Shown here: positions 43,964 through 56,166 of the stretch, piece after piece
Position numbering within the stretch: the stretch's first letter is position 1
Layout: each line of letters opens with the position of its first letter
Program-made: the position numbers and the translations under genes
Origin: Bacillus kexueae
GTDB taxonomy: Bacteria > Bacillota > Bacilli > Bacillales > Aeribacillaceae
NCBI RefSeq assembly: GCF_022809095.1
Contig: NZ_JALAZE010000001.1
Span: forward strand, 682,001 to 746,000
Reading direction: 5' to 3'
DNA: 64,000 nt
Notes under the pieces: generated by a model
Told to the model about the DNA's origin: nothing
Databases searched by the model: none
The model's input: only the letters and a program-made list of their open reading frames with translations

Positions 43964-46900
43964 TTATAGCTTGATTGTGAGCGGCCCATCCAAAAAGTAT
44001 AAATACTTTTCCACAACGTCTTCCTTCGTAATCTCTTCAATGGCCCGAGCATATAAATTCAACTGAATGTTGTATCGTTTCGTTAACGTTGGAATGGCGT
44101 CTTCCATAGAACGGAATTTCCCATGAATCGTATCGGTCTTATAATCGACTAACACGAGTCCGTTTTCATCTTCAAACAAGCAATCGACAACCCCTTGAAC
44201 TAACACCACTTCATCTTGGAAGGTATTGGTTGGGTCATTATACAACTCTTTTGCTTGAAGAGCGTAACTGAACGGAACTTCACGATGAACGACGTTCGCC
44301 CGTTTTAGCCGCTCTCCCAAGTCAGATTGAAGGAATTGGTAAATCGCATCAACTTGAACAGACTCTGCTTGATGGGTTGTTAGCAATTCCTTTTGGACAA
44401 GATCCGTTACAAAGTTCATAAGCTTTTCTTCCGTCCATGACTCGTTGAAATCTAAATGTTGCATGACAGTATGAGTTGCCGTCCCTTTTTCCGCAGCAGA
44501 AAGCGATTTTTCCTGCATGAATGTCGGTCGGTCATACAAAAACGATGATTGGAACGACATTTGCCCGCTGTATTCATCTTGAAAGCGTTGATTCGCCCGT
44601 TTAATATCCGATACCGATTGCTTCGAACGATAAGTCGTCGCATCCTTATGGGGATATTGCCACGTTAATTGGGTTACGACTTGTTCTTTAAAGCGATCAT
44701 CTGATGGGACAATCGTTCGGTTTTGTAATGCTTGTAATCTTTCTTCTAGCTCTCTTTTTTCCTCTTCTTCCGTTGCAACAAATGCGGAATGGTGCATAAG
44801 CTCGACCGTAAACGAAGCAGGATATGTTACCACTTCATGGTCAAGGGTGAGCTCTTCTTCACGAAGAACGTACGCATCTTGATGACGAATGAGCGCAGGA
44901 CCAATCCAGTCCAAATAGCATTTCGCTTTCGCACGGTCAAAGTCCGGTAATAACCACTCTGGATGGTTTATATGTTGTCGCCAGTCGTTCACTACCTTTT
45001 CAGCTTCTTTCACCGTCGCTGTTAAGATTAATTTTTCCTTTGCACGTGTTAACGCAACGTAAAGGACTCGGAGTTCTTCCGAAAGCAGCTCCATTTTCAT
45101 TTTCTTTTTCATCGCGATAAGCGGAAGAGTTGGGTAACTAATTCGTTTTTTCGGATCGATATATTTCGAAGCAAAACCTAATTCTTTATCCAGCAAATAT
45201 TTGCGGTTTAAGTCCATTAAGTTAAATGATTTGGCAAGCCCCGCCACAAATACGACTGGAAACTCCAATCCTTTACTGGAGTGAATGGTCATCATGCGTA
45301 CAACATCTTCCTGTTCTCCTAACGCACGCGCAGCTCCTAAATCATCTCCCCGATCTTGCATCCGTTCAATGAAGCGAAGGAATCGGAATAATCCACGGAA
45401 GGAAGTGGACTCATATTGGCGTGCGCGATCATATAAGGCGCGCAAATTCGCCTGACGCTGTTTGCCACCCGGCATTCCCCCAACAAAGTCAAAAAAGTGT
45501 GTATCGCGATACAATTGCCAAATGAGATTTGAAACCGGTCCTTTTCGAGCTAAGTCTCGCCATTTTTGCAGTTGGGCAATGAATGGATTTACTTTTCCTT
45601 CAATGGAACGAGTCTCTTCTCCGGATTCACGTAGAAACGCTTGAAGCGCTTCATAGAATGTTCCTTTTTTGTGTTCAGCTCGAATCATCGCAAGCTCATT
45701 CGCACTCAAACCAACAATCGGTGAACGAAGTACAGCCGCAAGTGGAATATCTTGATATGGGTTATCTATGACTTTTAATAACGACATCATGACGGATACT
45801 TCCGTCGCTTCAAAATAACCAGTCGATAAATTCGCATAGACAGGAATTCCTTGTTGCTTAAATTCTTCCATCATTTGTGGTGCCCACGGCATGGCGCGAA
45901 GTAAAATCGTGATATCGCGGTACGTAATCGGACGCGTTCTCCCCTGCTTCCGGTCATATACAGGGAATTTTTGCTGCACCATCTCTTTAATTTTTTTCGC
46001 GATTAGCCGTGCCTCCAACTGAGCAGCACCTAAATCTTCTTCCTCTAACGGGTTTTCTACTTCCGTTTGTTCCGCTTGGTCAATCATGTATAGTTCCGTT
46101 TGCATGAGGTCACTCTTTGGATAATCAGCACCAAGTTTTAATTCCGCATCTAGTGTGTATTCAATTTCACCGACCTGTTCTCCCATCACCTGTTTAAATA
46201 AATAATTGGTGCTGTCTAATATCTCAGCTCGACTACGGAAGTTTTTGGCTAGATCAATGCGAAGACCTGTCCCCGTCCCTTCCGGCGTGAACCGCTTATA
46301 CTTCGATAAGAAAAGAAACGGTTCAGCCAAACGGAATCGGTAAATCGACTGTTTCACATCGCCAACCATGAATAAATTTCCACTTGCTTCTTCACCACTT
46401 GTCACGAGTTTCAAAATGGCTTCTTGAACAAGGTTCGTATCTTGGTATTCATCGACCAGAACTTCCGTAAATTGCTGCTGGTAATCGATAGCCGCTTCAC
46501 TCGGTGTGAGCGTACCATTTTCATCTTCCGTCGCTAAAATGTTTAAGCAATAATGCTCTAAATCCGAAAAATCGACGATAGCCTTTTCTTTTTTCATTTC
46601 TTCAAATAATCGACCGAACTTTTTCACAAGTCTCACAAGCTCCTGGATGACAGGCGCCATCTTTTGCAAGTCTTGAATATGGTACGAAACGTCTCGATGG
46701 AATAATTCGTCTGCGAGCTTTTGAATTTGCTTTTTCACTTCATCTCGCATTTTCGTCACGCGATCGATTAACGCTTTATCGTACAAATCACCTTTACACG
46801 GTTTTGCTCGCGTCGGTTTAAATTGTTGAATTCTCCGCTGTAATTCTTGCCAAGACGCTGCTTGAATCATCTCCTCTATTTGTGAGATGTCATCGAGTAA

Positions 46901-47677
46901 ATTTTCCGCCCGTGGAGCGGGACCTTGCGGGTGTTTCGTAATATCAAGCGCTCGCTTTAATTGATCTAGCCCGCCTGTTAACTGCATATAAACATCTTTT
47001 TGTAAATAGCGGAAAAACGGAAGGTCCTCAATCGAATCGTTCTCCTTCACGTTATAAAGGCTCACCATCTCATCTAGCCATTTTTCAGGTGTTGGATGAG
47101 AACGCGAAAACAAATAGAGCGAACGAATTAAGCTTTGTAAATCTGTATCAGAACGGTCATTCGTATATCGCTCCACAAGGTCAAAAAACGCTTCATTCGC
47201 TTCGTTTCCATATTCATCTTCAAATAATTCATCTAGCACTTCATCCATTAACAGTTCAATTTCGGTCGAATCACCAATGCGAAAACCTGGGTCGAGGTCA
47301 ATTTTATAGTAATACTTCCGAACAACGTTCAAACAAAAGGAATGAAGCGTTGAAATCGATGCTTTGTTTAAAAGCGTTAATTGCCTTCTTAAATGAAGGG
47401 AGGCTGGATTTTCTTTTAATGCTTTTTCGAGCGCTTCCCCAATTCGGTTTCGCATTTCAGCGGCTGATGCATTCGTAAACGTCACAATTAATAAACGGTC
47501 TACATCCACCGGATTTTCTTTTGAAATGATTTTTCGAATAATGCGTTCGACTAAAACAGCGGTTTTTCCCGAACCAGCAGCTGCTGCGACTAAAATATCT
47601 CGACCGGAGGAAACAATCGCCTTCCACTGGTCATCTGTCCACTGGGAATTTTCTGGTTTCGGTATCAAGTCATTCAT
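43964..47677 (-). CDS. addA: ATP-dependent helicase/nuclease subunit AddA
   Basis: About 1237 residues. With AddB it forms the RecBCD-like helicase-nuclease that resects double-strand breaks and responds to Chi. UvrD-type helicase motifs: Walker [15 protein letters not shown] (near 38), VDEYQDTN (motif II), KQSIYRFR, and [13 protein letters not shown]. The C-terminal nuclease has the LVDYKTD motif. The ATG at 47677 is preferred over the one at 47683 because AAAGGG sits 8 bp before it. The start overlaps the addB stop by several bases, so the two are translationally coupled. Confidence 0.97.
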   Translation of the reverse strand: MNDLIPKPENSQWTDDQWKAIVSSGRDILVAAAAGSGKTAVLVERIIRKIISKENPVDVDRLLIVTFTNASAAEMRNRIGEALEKALKENPASLHLRRQLTLLNKASISTLHSFCLNVVRKYYYKIDLDPGFRIGDSTEIELLMDEVLDELFEDEYGNEANEAFFDLVERYTNDRSDTDLQSLIRSLYLFSRSHPTPEKWLDEMVSLYNVKENDSIEDLPFFRYLQKDVYMQLTGGLDQLKRALDITKHPQGPAPRAENLLDDISQIEEMIQAASWQELQRRIQQFKPTRAKPCKGDLYDKALIDRVTKMRDEVKKQIQKLADELFHRDVSYHIQDLQKMAPVIQELVRLVKKFGRLFEEMKKEKAIVDFSDLEHYCLNILATEDENGTLTPSEAAIDYQQQFTEVLVDEYQDTNLVQEAILKLVTSGEEASGNLFMVGDVKQSIYRFRLAEPFLFLSKYKRFTPEGTGTGLRIDLAKNFRSRAEILDSTNYLFKQVMGEQVGEIEYTLDAELKLGADYPKSDLMQTELYMIDQAEQTEVENPLEEEDLGAAQLEARLIAKKIKEMVQQKFPVYDRKQGRTRPITYRDITILLRAMPWAPQMMEEFKQQGIPVYANLSTGYFEATEVSVMMSLLKVIDNPYQDIPLAAVLRSPIVGLSANELAMIRAEHKKGTFYEALQAFLRESGEETRSIEGKVNPFIAQLQKWRDLARKGPVSNLIWQLYRDTHFFDFVGGMPGGKQRQANLRALYDRARQYESTSFRGLFRFLRFIERMQDRGDDLGAARALGEQEDVVRMMTIHSSKGLEFPVVFVAGLAKSFNLMDLNRKYLLDKELGFASKYIDPKKRISYPTLPLIAMKKKMKMELLSEELRVLYVALTRAKEKLILTATVKEAEKVVNDWRQHINHPEWLLPDFDRAKAKCYLDWIGPALIRHQDAYVLREEELTLDHEVVTYPASFTVELMHHSAFVATEEEEKRELEERLQALQNRTIVPSDDRFKEQVVTQLTWQYPHKDATTYRSKQSVSDIKRANQRFQDEYSGQMSFQSSFLYDRPTFMQEKSLSAAEKGTATHTVMQHLDFNESWTEEKLMNFVTDLVQKELLTTHQAESVQVDAIYQFLQSDLGERLKRANVVHREVPFSYALQAKELYNDPTNTFQDEVVLVQGVVDCLFEDENGLVLVDYKTDTIHGKFRSMEDAIPTLTKRYNIQLNLYARAIEEITKEDVVEKYLYFLDGPLTIKL

Positions 47678-50600
47678 CGCCATCGCCCTTTCTCAACTCT
47701 TCAAGTACTTCTTCAGGTTTCAACGGTTTCAAGTTGCGGAATTCGTTATCCTCTAACGATTCATCAAATTGACAAACCGATTTAAATGAGCAATACGTAC
47801 ATGGCTTTTTATCTTTTAATTTGTACGGACTGATGGAGACCGTACCATTTGTAATGTCCGTTCCAATTTGTACAAATTCCTTGCGCACGTACTTTCTTAG
47901 TAATTCAAATTCTTCTTCACTCGCAATCGACGAATACGAATAAAAGCCGCCTGTCTTTTTTAAACCGGCTTGTATGATGTTCGAGCGACCGTGGTCAAGC
48001 GTTTGGTCCATTAATCTCACCGCTTCCTCATCTCCAAGCAGCAACCCTTTCATTTTAAAGCTTTTTAAAATTTCTTCTTCAATGATGTCATCACTCAGCT
48101 GCCCGCTCGTTTGAATAAACGGATCATGAATATGGAAATATAACACACCAGCCGGAGTGGCTTCTACACCAAGCCATAATTTCGAATGAGAGATCACGAC
48201 ATCTAAATACGTGAGCATTTGCAACGCAAGTCCGTAATACACTTCTGTTAGATCAAGCGATTTATCACTTGATTTAAAATCAATGATACGAAGAAGTGTC
48301 CCTTGGGAGCCATCGGCTTTATCAACGCGATCAATTCGACCAATCACTTCCATCGTGACACCATTTGGCAACGTAAAGCGAAATGGCGGCAACTCTTCTC
48401 GTTTTCCGAATCCTAGTTCAATGCCGACCGGGGCAAACCCACTCATTTTTGCATGCTCACTTAAGATTGAAGAAGCACGCGTCATAATCTTTTGCAGTTT
48501 TCGTTTTAAGTAATGGTGACGGTTTGAACTCAATAAAATTTCGCGTTGAAGCTTCGGTGCAAGCTGCTCGACTGCGTCAAAAGAAAGCTTTTCACATTGC
48601 GTCTTCGTCAAGTCACGCCAATCCACTTCTAGCTGTTTCATACGGTCGGCCATTAACTTGAGTGCTGCATGGAATAGCTGTCCAATATCTGGCGCTTGGA
48701 GGCGAAATGTTTCGCGCTCTTTTAACTTCAAGCCGTGAGAGGCAAAGTGCGAAAACGGACAACTGCGGAATTGCTCCATTCGCGATACACTGCCTTTAAT
48801 GCTCTCGCCATAAAGTTTGCGACTCACTCCATCATCGAGCGGCTTTTCTTCATTGTGATAAAAGAGGCTCCCGATGACTTTTGAGCTCCGAAGCTTCCAC
48901 GATTCATCTTCCATAAAGAAGTTGTAAACGTCCCACCATACATCGTGAATCGGATATTTCTTCTTCCAGCTTTGAAGCTGCCCGGTTAAATGAGATAGCG
49001 CCACACTCGGATTAATGATAAACGACAGCTGCGCCTCTTCATCCATCTCCTCTGGCTCACTCATAAACACCTTTTCATGTAAATCCGGGAACAAATCGCG
49101 CAAACGATGAATAATCATCGACGGAAGCAGCGCTTTCCCTTCTTCATCCGCTAGCGGATACGTGATATATAACCGCTCTGAAGCGCTCGTTAACGCAAAA
49201 TAGATTAGAAGATTTTCATCTAGTAGCTGTCGTTTCGCTGTCGGAGCTAACGTCAGTCCACTATGAAATAAAAGCTCGCGGTCTTCATCGGATAAGACAC
49301 CGTCTTCCTTCGGTTTAGCCGGTAACACACCGTCGTTTACCCCGATGATAAACGTCGTTTTAAGCCCATAAAAACGGGAACGATCAAGGCTTGCGATGAG
49401 CACTTGGTCAATCGCTGGTGGAACGAGCGCAAACTTCATCGACTCCATCCCCGCATCCAATACATCCGAAAATAAGGACATGGAAAGGTTTGTCTCTCCC
49501 ATCATTTCTACGAATTCATCGAGTAGATTCATAACCGCATTCCATACTTGTTGATGCTCTCTCGCTTCAACAAGGCGACCTTTTGCTTCCGCTTCCTCGC
49601 TCATCTTTTGAAGCTTTTCAGGAATGTGAAGCTCTTCTAAATACAAAAAGAGTGCTTCAGCCATTTTTCGACCGGATTTTGCTCGTTTCAGACGTCCTCG
49701 CAACTTTTCAATCGGAGGAACAATCATCTGTTTCAAGTCATTCACGAGGTCTTCCATTTCCTGTTCTTCATCCGTTTTAACATAATGATCGTCAAGTGAG
49801 TAGTAACGACGGTACGTCCATCGCTCATCCGATGTCCACTTTGACCCTTGAATTCCATAAGCTAAACAATAGTTTTCTAACCGATCCATCTGCTCGCGCA
49901 TCACCGGTTTAGCGACATCTAACGGATATAAAAGCTCAGTCTTAATGCAACGAAACACCGCTTCATATCGCCAATTCCCCGTGATGACTTCTAGCGAAGA
50001 ACGGATAAATTCAATAAGTGGATGATAGAGCATTGAGCGCTTTTCATCTATAAAAAACGGAATCTCATAATCTTGAAACACTTGCTCAATTAAATCTTGG
50101 TAACGTCCCATATTGCGAGTTAAAACCGCCACATCTTGATACCTCGCGCCTTCTTCGCGTACAAGACGGGTAATTTCTCGGGCAATCCCTTCAACCTCCG
50201 CTCGCTTATTCACCGCTTGAGCCACTGTGACATCAGTCGGCCCGTCATACGCTTTCGTCGGACGGGACTCAAAGTGTTGCTCAATGTGGTAGAGTGAAGG
50301 CTTTCCTTGAAAACGAACTAGCTCCGTTAACAGTTCTTCCTCAACCTCTAGTCCGTGACTTCTCGCCATGTCCGAAAGCTTATAATAGGTCATCCCTGTC
50401 ATATGGAACAAATGAAGCTCATGTGGTAAATGTTCATGAAATGGCTTATCCGCCGTTAACGAAATCGTTACATCCCCCGCTGTCTGCATCAATGCATCCA
50501 ACACTTCGTACTCCTGCGGCGTAAAACTATGAAACCCATCAATATAAACAATCGCATCCTTCACATAAGAAGACTTCGGCAATTGTTCTCTGAGTAGCTT

Positions 50601-51164
50601 CAAATAATCTTCTGCGTCAATATACTTATCCGCCAATGCCTTCTCCAATTCATGGTAAAGAAGAAGTAAATCATGCAACTTATCTCCAAGTGCCTTTTCA
50701 TACTGAAGATCATTGCGCTCAAATTGTTCGCTTTTTGCTTTCAATTCTTCTGGCGTTACCATGTACCGCTTAAACTCCGTAAGCATTTGCTCCACATGGT
50801 CGATAAAGCCTGTTTTATCACTCGCTTTCGTAAACACTTTAAACTCATGCTTCTTTTTTTCAATAATTGTCCGAAGCATCATATGAATTCCCGTCGATGT
50901 CAAATGCGTGCGACTTGTGCCTCCCGTCTCTTGTAACACGCGCCATGCCAATCGACTAAAGCTCAACACTTGCGCCCGGACCATACCGTTTAAGCTCGAA
51001 TCTTTTACAAGCTCATACTCCATCGCAAACGTCATCTGATCTGGAACTAAATATATAATCGCCGGTCCACGCAAAGGATCTTGTCTTAAACGATCCTTTA
51101 TTTCTTGCAAATTTTTCGTCGTTTTTCCGGTTCCCGAACGACCTAACCGAAATCGAACTGGCAT
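47670..51164 (-). CDS. addB: ATP-dependent helicase/nuclease subunit AddB
   Basis: 1164 residues from ATG 51164 (GGGGAGAG upstream; a longer frame from 51212 would need a start without a ribosome site). Inactivated-helicase-like motif [10 protein letters not shown] at the N-terminus, and a C-terminal RecB-type nuclease (IIDFKSSDK). Iron-sulfur cysteines are visible: CPFSHF (near residue 800) and the C-terminal trio in [10 protein letters not shown]. It recognises Chi in B. subtilis. First gene of addB-addA; sbcD-sbcC follow. Confidence 0.96.
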   Translation of the reverse strand: MPVRFRLGRSGTGKTTKNLQEIKDRLRQDPLRGPAIIYLVPDQMTFAMEYELVKDSSLNGMVRAQVLSFSRLAWRVLQETGGTSRTHLTSTGIHMMLRTIIEKKKHEFKVFTKASDKTGFIDHVEQMLTEFKRYMVTPEELKAKSEQFERNDLQYEKALGDKLHDLLLLYHELEKALADKYIDAEDYLKLLREQLPKSSYVKDAIVYIDGFHSFTPQEYEVLDALMQTAGDVTISLTADKPFHEHLPHELHLFHMTGMTYYKLSDMARSHGLEVEEELLTELVRFQGKPSLYHIEQHFESRPTKAYDGPTDVTVAQAVNKRAEVEGIAREITRLVREEGARYQDVAVLTRNMGRYQDLIEQVFQDYEIPFFIDEKRSMLYHPLIEFIRSSLEVITGNWRYEAVFRCIKTELLYPLDVAKPVMREQMDRLENYCLAYGIQGSKWTSDERWTYRRYYSLDDHYVKTDEEQEMEDLVNDLKQMIVPPIEKLRGRLKRAKSGRKMAEALFLYLEELHIPEKLQKMSEEAEAKGRLVEAREHQQVWNAVMNLLDEFVEMMGETNLSMSLFSDVLDAGMESMKFALVPPAIDQVLIASLDRSRFYGLKTTFIIGVNDGVLPAKPKEDGVLSDEDRELLFHSGLTLAPTAKRQLLDENLLIYFALTSASERLYITYPLADEEGKALLPSMIIHRLRDLFPDLHEKVFMSEPEEMDEEAQLSFIINPSVALSHLTGQLQSWKKKYPIHDVWWDVYNFFMEDESWKLRSSKVIGSLFYHNEEKPLDDGVSRKLYGESIKGSVSRMEQFRSCPFSHFASHGLKLKERETFRLQAPDIGQLFHAALKLMADRMKQLEVDWRDLTKTQCEKLSFDAVEQLAPKLQREILLSSNRHHYLKRKLQKIMTRASSILSEHAKMSGFAPVGIELGFGKREELPPFRFTLPNGVTMEVIGRIDRVDKADGSQGTLLRIIDFKSSDKSLDLTEVYYGLALQMLTYLDVVISHSKLWLGVEATPAGVLYFHIHDPFIQTSGQLSDDIIEEEILKSFKMKGLLLGDEEAVRLMDQTLDHGRSNIIQAGLKKTGGFYSYSSIASEEEFELLRKYVRKEFVQIGTDITNGTVSISPYKLKDKKPCTYCSFKSVCQFDESLEDNEFRNLKPLKPEEVLEELRKGDGDE

Positions 51165-51212
51165 CCTATTCTCTCCCCTCACACATGGAAAAAGGGACAA
51201 TGCTTGTCCCAA

Positions 51213-51776
51213 TTGCCGTCGTATCCGTTTCTTTTATTCTATCTATATTTTACTTGATTTACCTGTTGAAATCCATTCGGGAGGGGTGGGAATGTTTAGG
51301 GGGATGATAAGAAAGGTATCGTTTTTCAAAAGACGAAGATTGATGAAGTATGAAAAGTGAAGAAAGCAGATACGGGATCTGCTCTAGAGGACTTAAACAC
51401 TAATTAAGCGTTCGTAATAAACGACCTAAACCTCTCGATAGCCTCGTTAATCAGAACTCCTTATAACAAACAATTTAAAAGAAAAAGGTTACTAAGAGGG
51501 TGCGCAATGATACTTGCTCTAATCTTATTTCCAAAATTCTATTCAAACTATTTATCTTACAAAACAGGTATTACTCAGATAGCGAATAATTTCTATAATT
51601 AGTTAAACAAAAAAGTGTTTACATCGAATGGAGTTAAAGTTCTATAGGTAAATAAGAAACATACATGATTTTACACTCACACCCCGGACATGAAAATTTA
51701 TTCTCCCCGGGGTTTCCTTTCTACCATCTACCTATCATGATAGATTATTCAGCTCATAGGTAATTTTTATTTTCAC
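51213..51776. other. Long intergenic region with no confident gene
   Basis: About 560 bp, AT-rich. Two tiny frames have ribosome-like sequences (51292-51360, 22 codons, basic; 51507-51602, 31 codons, hydrophobic), but I recognise neither. A hairpin ACCCCGG...CCGGGGT followed by TTTCC at about 51679-51715 resembles a terminator, hinting at a short transcript on the plus strand. Confidence 0.4.
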
Positions 51777-51886
51777 AGAAAAAGCGCAGGGCCAAAGCGA
51801 CCCGAGCCGATGGCGCTTGGAGCTAGACACAAAAAAGCTGTAAAGAGAATACTTTAACACTTTATTGAACTTAAACTTTCTGTAAC
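51777..51886 (+). repeat. Terminator-associated dispersed repeat, copy 9 (left half deleted)
   Basis: About 110 bp. It retains AGCGCAGGGCCAAAGCGACC onward with the complete AT-rich tail ending CTGTAACA. It abuts the terminator of the leftward endonuclease/phosphatase gene, 31 bp from its stop. Confidence 0.88.
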
Positions 51887-51888
51887 AA

Positions 51889-51916
51889 CAAAAAAGCCGT
51901 CCAAAACGGACAGCTT
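51889..51916 (-). terminator. Terminator of the alpha-glucoside PTS operon
   Basis: AAGCCGTCC and GGACAGCTT form a stem with loop AAAAC; the A-run at 51889-51894 gives a T-tail on the minus strand. Confidence 0.8.
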
Positions 51917-52714
51917 TTATAGTGTAACTTCCACTCCATAATGATCAGAGACGATCTGATGATTCAATCCATTAAAGATGACAGCTGAAGATTGAACTGG
52001 AATGTTTCGATTCGTTAGGATCAAATCGATTCGAAGATCTTGTTTGTTTTGATCCCATCCAGCAATCTTTCCTTTTACTGTAATACCTTCGTCTTTTTCT
52101 TCTGCAAGATCGTACGTGTCATAGAAGCCTTGCTTTAATAAATAGTCGTAGCCTTCTCCTCGAATATGAGCACTGTTATTGAAGTCTCCCATTAAGAAGA
52201 CCCACTCATCATTCGGAATATAATTCATTAGTTGGTCGACTTGATTTTTGAAAGGCTCTTCTTCATCATGCCACCAACCGCAATGACAGGAATAAAAGGA
52301 AACGTTTTCCCCGTTCATTTTTACGGTTGCTTTGACGATTTTACGAGATTTCCATTGCTCGATATTGTGACTTTGTGAGATGTAAAAGGAAGATGTCTCC
52401 TCAAATGGGACTTTCGATAAAATGGCTAGGCCTTCTTCGTATTGATTTTCATACGCGAGATGGGATAGATCCCAATGCAAATGATAAGAATGTCCCCCCA
52501 ATTCTTTTATTTTTTGCCACAATACGTACGCGTAGTTACCTTCTTTCACTTGTAGGTGAATCGGGGTTCCCCCCACCTTTTGACTCACTTCTTGCAAGGC
52601 AATGATATCATAATCATTTTGAACGATGGCACGAGCTAGCCATTCGATTTTAGCAAGTTGATTTTCTTCATGCCATGAGTGACAGTTTAAGGTTAGTAGT
52701 TTCAAAGGGCTCAC
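51917..52714 (-). CDS. Endonuclease/exonuclease/phosphatase-family protein in the PTS operon
   Basis: 265 residues, EEP fold. Motifs: LNCHSW, LQEVSQ with the metal-binding Glu, CHCGWW, MGDFNN (catalytic Asp and Asn) and SDHYGVEV with the general-base His. Family members hydrolyse phosphodiesters such as sphingomyelin, nucleic acid or inositol phosphates. No signal peptide, so it is cytoplasmic. The start overlaps the PTS gene stop by four bases (ATGA), so it is co-expressed with sugar uptake. What it does for sugar metabolism is unknown. Confidence 0.85.
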   Translation of the reverse strand: MSPLKLLTLNCHSWHEENQLAKIEWLARAIVQNDYDIIALQEVSQKVGGTPIHLQVKEGNYAYVLWQKIKELGGHSYHLHWDLSHLAYENQYEEGLAILSKVPFEETSSFYISQSHNIEQWKSRKIVKATVKMNGENVSFYSCHCGWWHDEEEPFKNQVDQLMNYIPNDEWVFLMGDFNNSAHIRGEGYDYLLKQGFYDTYDLAEEKDEGITVKGKIAGWDQNKQDLRIDLILTNRNIPVQSSAVIFNGLNHQIVSDHYGVEVTL

Positions 52715-54351
52715 GCTCCTAGCAAATCTTGTATGTCAGATTTTAGCACATCTGCTTTTGGACCGTAAATAGCTTGGACTCCTTTGTTTTTTACGATTAG
52801 TCCGAGCGCTCCTTGCTCTTTCCATCTCGCTTCTTCTGCAACCTTTGATACATCTTTGACAGTCACACGTAGGCGCGTCATGCACGCATCGACATCTTCA
52901 ATATTCTCTTCGCCACCTAATAACGCGATAATTTCAACCGCTAAGCCTGACTGTTTGCTTGCTCCGCTTGCTTGTCCTTTTCCTTCTTCCGCATCAATGT
53001 CATTTCCTGCACGACCTGGTGTAGGAATATTGAATTTCTTAATTAAGAAGTTAAAGACCACAAAATTTACAGAGAAGAACACAACGCATGTCACGATGAA
53101 GTTAATCAAGTCGCGCACTAAACCAGCTTGGACAATCATTGGTGTTCGTGTTAGCAACTCGATAAATCCGAATGCATGAATTCGTAAGTTAATGAGATCA
53201 CTAATCGCAAATGAAATACCTGTTGTGATGGCATAGACGATATAAAGAACCGGAGCGATAAACATGAACATAAATTCGATTGGCTCCGTTACTCCTGTTA
53301 AAAATACCGCTAAACCAGCAGATAAAAACATCGATTTATATTTCGCTTTTTTCTCTTTATCGACATTCATATACATCGCTAAGGCGATACCTAAAAGAGA
53401 TGCAGTAGACGCAATAACTTGTCCTACTTTAAATCGAGCAGGTACGACTTCAGCAAGTAATGCCTTATAACTTTCCATATCTCCTGCCGCACGTAAATTG
53501 TTTAAGTCCGTAATCCATGCTAACCAGAGCGGGTCTTGACCTGCAACAGTCTGTCCTGCTTTATCTCCCGTTAAAATCGTGTACGTTCCACCTAATTCTG
53601 TGTAGTTCATTGGAACCGTTAACATATGATGTAATCCGAACGGAAGAAGTAAGCGCTCTAACGTTCCGTAAATAAACGGCGCGATAACAGGCGCAGTGTT
53701 ACGCGACGAAGCAATCCAGCGACCGAAGTCGTTTAATAGACCTTGAACAAACGGCCAAACAAATGCAAGCACAATCGCTGCTCCAATGGAATACACAATG
53801 ACAACAAACGGAACAAATCGCTTTCCATTAAAAAACGCTAATGCTTGAGGTAACTTATCGTAGTTGTAATATTTATTAAATAAATTCGCACCTAAGAAAC
53901 CTGAAATAATCCCAACAAACACACCCATGTTCAATGCAGGTGCCCCAAATACTGAAGTGAAGAAATCTTTAACAACTAACTCTTGATTAAGTAAAGATTG
54001 AACTGTTGCTTCCGGTTGCTGAAGCATATCTGGGTTGACGCCAAAAATGGCTCCTGTAATTCGGTTAATTAAGATGAAGGCTAATAACGCTGCAAATGCA
54101 CCACCTGCACGCTCCTTCGCCCAAGATCCACCAATCGCAACAGCAAATAATACGTGTAAATTCGTTATGATTCCCCATCCAATGTCTTCCATAATACGAG
54201 CCATCGTCTGAATGAAAGCAATATCACCAGATGTCATGGCAATTAACTTTCCTAACGAAATCATAAGACCAGCGGCAGGCATCACGGCCACTACGACAAT
54301 CAACGCTTTTCCGAACTTTTGCCAAAAATCAAAAGAAAGCCAATTTTTCAC
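52711..54351 (-). CDS. malP: PTS alpha-glucoside/glucose-family transporter, EIICB
   Basis: 546 residues from GTG 54351 (TTGGAGGG 7 bp upstream). An EIIC membrane domain of about ten helices (1-~430) and a C-terminal EIIB domain with the phospho-cysteine in DACMTRLRVTV (near residue 490). No EIIA domain is fused, so phosphate comes from a separate EIIA, as in MalP-type systems. It probably imports maltose or a related alpha-glucoside as the 6-phosphate. The flanking GH13 gene fits this, but the exact sugar is not certain. A LacI-type operator lies upstream. Confidence 0.85.
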   Translation of the reverse strand: MKNWLSFDFWQKFGKALIVVVAVMPAAGLMISLGKLIAMTSGDIAFIQTMARIMEDIGWGIITNLHVLFAVAIGGSWAKERAGGAFAALLAFILINRITGAIFGVNPDMLQQPEATVQSLLNQELVVKDFFTSVFGAPALNMGVFVGIISGFLGANLFNKYYNYDKLPQALAFFNGKRFVPFVVIVYSIGAAIVLAFVWPFVQGLLNDFGRWIASSRNTAPVIAPFIYGTLERLLLPFGLHHMLTVPMNYTELGGTYTILTGDKAGQTVAGQDPLWLAWITDLNNLRAAGDMESYKALLAEVVPARFKVGQVIASTASLLGIALAMYMNVDKEKKAKYKSMFLSAGLAVFLTGVTEPIEFMFMFIAPVLYIVYAITTGISFAISDLINLRIHAFGFIELLTRTPMIVQAGLVRDLINFIVTCVVFFSVNFVVFNFLIKKFNIPTPGRAGNDIDAEEGKGQASGASKQSGLAVEIIALLGGEENIEDVDACMTRLRVTVKDVSKVAEEARWKEQGALGLIVKNKGVQAIYGPKADVLKSDIQDLLGA

Positions 54352-54381
54352 GGGTAATCCCTCCAATTTAATTTAAAATTT

Positions 54382-54397
54382 TGCGCAATCGTTTGCA
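54382..54397. promoter_or_regulatory. LacI/GalR-family operator or cre site upstream of the PTS gene
   Basis: TGCGCAATCGTTTGCA; minus strand TGCAAACGATTGCGCA. Shares the core GCAATCGTTTGC with the site at 56145-56160. It fits the LacI-family palindrome and 11-12 of 14 positions of the cre consensus. The regulator is not in this window. Confidence 0.6.
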
Positions 54398-54458
54398 TTT
54401 TAGTGTAAAAAAAATTTATGTATAGGGAGAGCGCTTCCACGCCCCACCCTATTCCTTT

Positions 54459-56123
54459 TTATTCGTACACGCGATATACTCTCGCCTCATACGGCTTTAA
54501 CGTAATGGATTTCGACGCCTCGTGCATTTCAACTGGATAATTGTAAAGCAGTAACCCTTCATATTTCACAGTGAATTCACTTGTAAATGTTGCGTCCTTT
54601 TCACTTAAATTGCTTACAACTACTATTTTCTCATGATCTAACGTTCTTGTATAAGCAAAAATCGCTGGATGATCTTCCACTAGTAAATCGTAGGTGCCGT
54701 ACGTAAACACATCGTTGTTTTTCTTTAGTTGAATCATTTCCTTATAAAACGATAAGACAGAATTGGCATCTGCTTCTTGCGCTTTCACATTAATCGTTTC
54801 ATAATTCGGGTTGACACCGATCCATGGTTTACCTGTCGTAAATCCTGCGTTCTTTTCATTTGACCATTGCATCGGAGTTCGTGAGTTGTCACGTGAAGAA
54901 GCCCAAATATATTGCATAATCTCCTCGTGTGGAACGCCTTCTGCCCGCTTAATACGATATAAATTTTTGTCACGAACATCATCGTATTCCTCAATAGTCT
55001 CGAATTGAACATTCGTCATACCAATTTCTTGTCCTTGGTAAATAAACGGCGTTCCTTGCATAAAGAAGTACGTTGCCCCTAACGCTGTAGCGCTTTCACG
55101 CCAGTACTGCTCATCATTCCCCCACGTTGAAACGATACGAGGAATATCGTGATTTTCAATGTAAAGAGCATTCCACCCTTTATTTTCTAGCCCTTTTTGC
55201 CATTTTGTGAGAACTTTCTTTAACTCGACGATATCGATGCGTTTTTTCGTTTTCGCATCCCATAAATCTAAATGCTCAAATTGGAACACCATATTAAATT
55301 TACCGTTCTCTTCCCCAACCCAAAGGTCTGCGTCTTCAATCTTCACACCGTTTGCTTCACCGACCGTCATAATGTCATATTTTGCAAACGTTTCTCTCTT
55401 TAATTCTTCTAAGTAACGGTGAATACCGTTCACATTCATATGTTTATCAAAGGAAGGCACGTATTGTAACCCTTTTGGATTCGGCATATCTTGTAAGCCA
55501 TCTTCCTTTTTAATATGACTAATGGCATCTACACGGAATCCATCAATCCCTTTATCTAGCCACCAGTTCACCATGTCATACAACGCTTTTCGAACTTCTT
55601 CGTTTTCCCAGTTCAAGTCCGGTTGTTTACGTGAGAAAAGGTGTAAATAATATTGTTCAGTCTCTTCATCAAACTCCCAAGCAGAACCTCCGAAAATACT
55701 TTCCCAGTTGTTCGGTTCATCCGCTCCCTTTCCATCACGCCAAATATACCAATCGCGCTTCGGGCTATCCTTTGACGAACGCGACTCAATAAACCACGGA
55801 TGCTCATCGCTCGTATGGTTGATGACGAGATCTAAAATAAGCTTCATGCCACGCTTATGCACTTCTTCTAAAAGCTCATCAAAATCTTCCATTGTACCAA
55901 AATCGTTTAAAATCGCTTGGTAATCACTAATATCGTAACCGTTATCATCATTTGGCGATTGGAAAATCGGACAAATCCAGATGACATCAATCCCTAAATC
56001 CTTCAAGTAATCTAACCTTGAAATTATTCCTTGTAAATCACCGATTCCGTCCCCATTTGAATCCATGAAGCTTCGCGGATAAATTTGATACGCAACCGCT
56101 TCCTTCCACCAAACTTTTTTCAT
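54459..56123 (-). CDS. malL: GH13 alpha-glucosidase (oligo-1,6-glucosidase/alpha-glucosidase)
   Basis: 554 residues from ATG 56123 (AGAGGGATC upstream). A GH13 subfamily 31-type enzyme: start VWWKEAVAYQIYPRSFMDSN, region I DLVINHTS, nucleophile region GFRVDAIS, acid/base VGEANG, and IENHDIPRI. These hydrolyse alpha-1,4/1,6-glucosides of small sugars. No signal peptide, so cytoplasmic. It lies upstream of the EIICB gene, behind a sigma-A promoter with an operator on its start side. A trehalose-6-phosphate hydrolase is the main alternative. Confidence 0.88.
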   Translation of the reverse strand: MKKVWWKEAVAYQIYPRSFMDSNGDGIGDLQGIISRLDYLKDLGIDVIWICPIFQSPNDDNGYDISDYQAILNDFGTMEDFDELLEEVHKRGMKLILDLVINHTSDEHPWFIESRSSKDSPKRDWYIWRDGKGADEPNNWESIFGGSAWEFDEETEQYYLHLFSRKQPDLNWENEEVRKALYDMVNWWLDKGIDGFRVDAISHIKKEDGLQDMPNPKGLQYVPSFDKHMNVNGIHRYLEELKRETFAKYDIMTVGEANGVKIEDADLWVGEENGKFNMVFQFEHLDLWDAKTKKRIDIVELKKVLTKWQKGLENKGWNALYIENHDIPRIVSTWGNDEQYWRESATALGATYFFMQGTPFIYQGQEIGMTNVQFETIEEYDDVRDKNLYRIKRAEGVPHEEIMQYIWASSRDNSRTPMQWSNEKNAGFTTGKPWIGVNPNYETINVKAQEADANSVLSFYKEMIQLKKNNDVFTYGTYDLLVEDHPAIFAYTRTLDHEKIVVVSNLSEKDATFTSEFTVKYEGLLLYNYPVEMHEASKSITLKPYEARVYRVYE

Positions 56124-56144
56124 CTTGATCCCTCTCTTCGTTTC

Positions 56145-56160
56145 GTGCAATCGTTTGCAT
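56145..56160. promoter_or_regulatory. Operator (LacI-type/cre) at the malL promoter
   Basis: GTGCAATCGTTTGCAT, about 6 bp downstream of the malL -10. It shares the 12-bp core GCAATCGTTTGC with the site before the PTS gene, so one repressor likely controls both. Confidence 0.65.
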
Positions 56161-56166
56161 AAATCT

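Noticed and set aside
54382-54397. A confident call of CcpA cre for the two operator sites
   Set aside because: They deviate from the cre consensus at symmetric positions and fit a LacI-family specific operator equally well; the regulator is not in the window.
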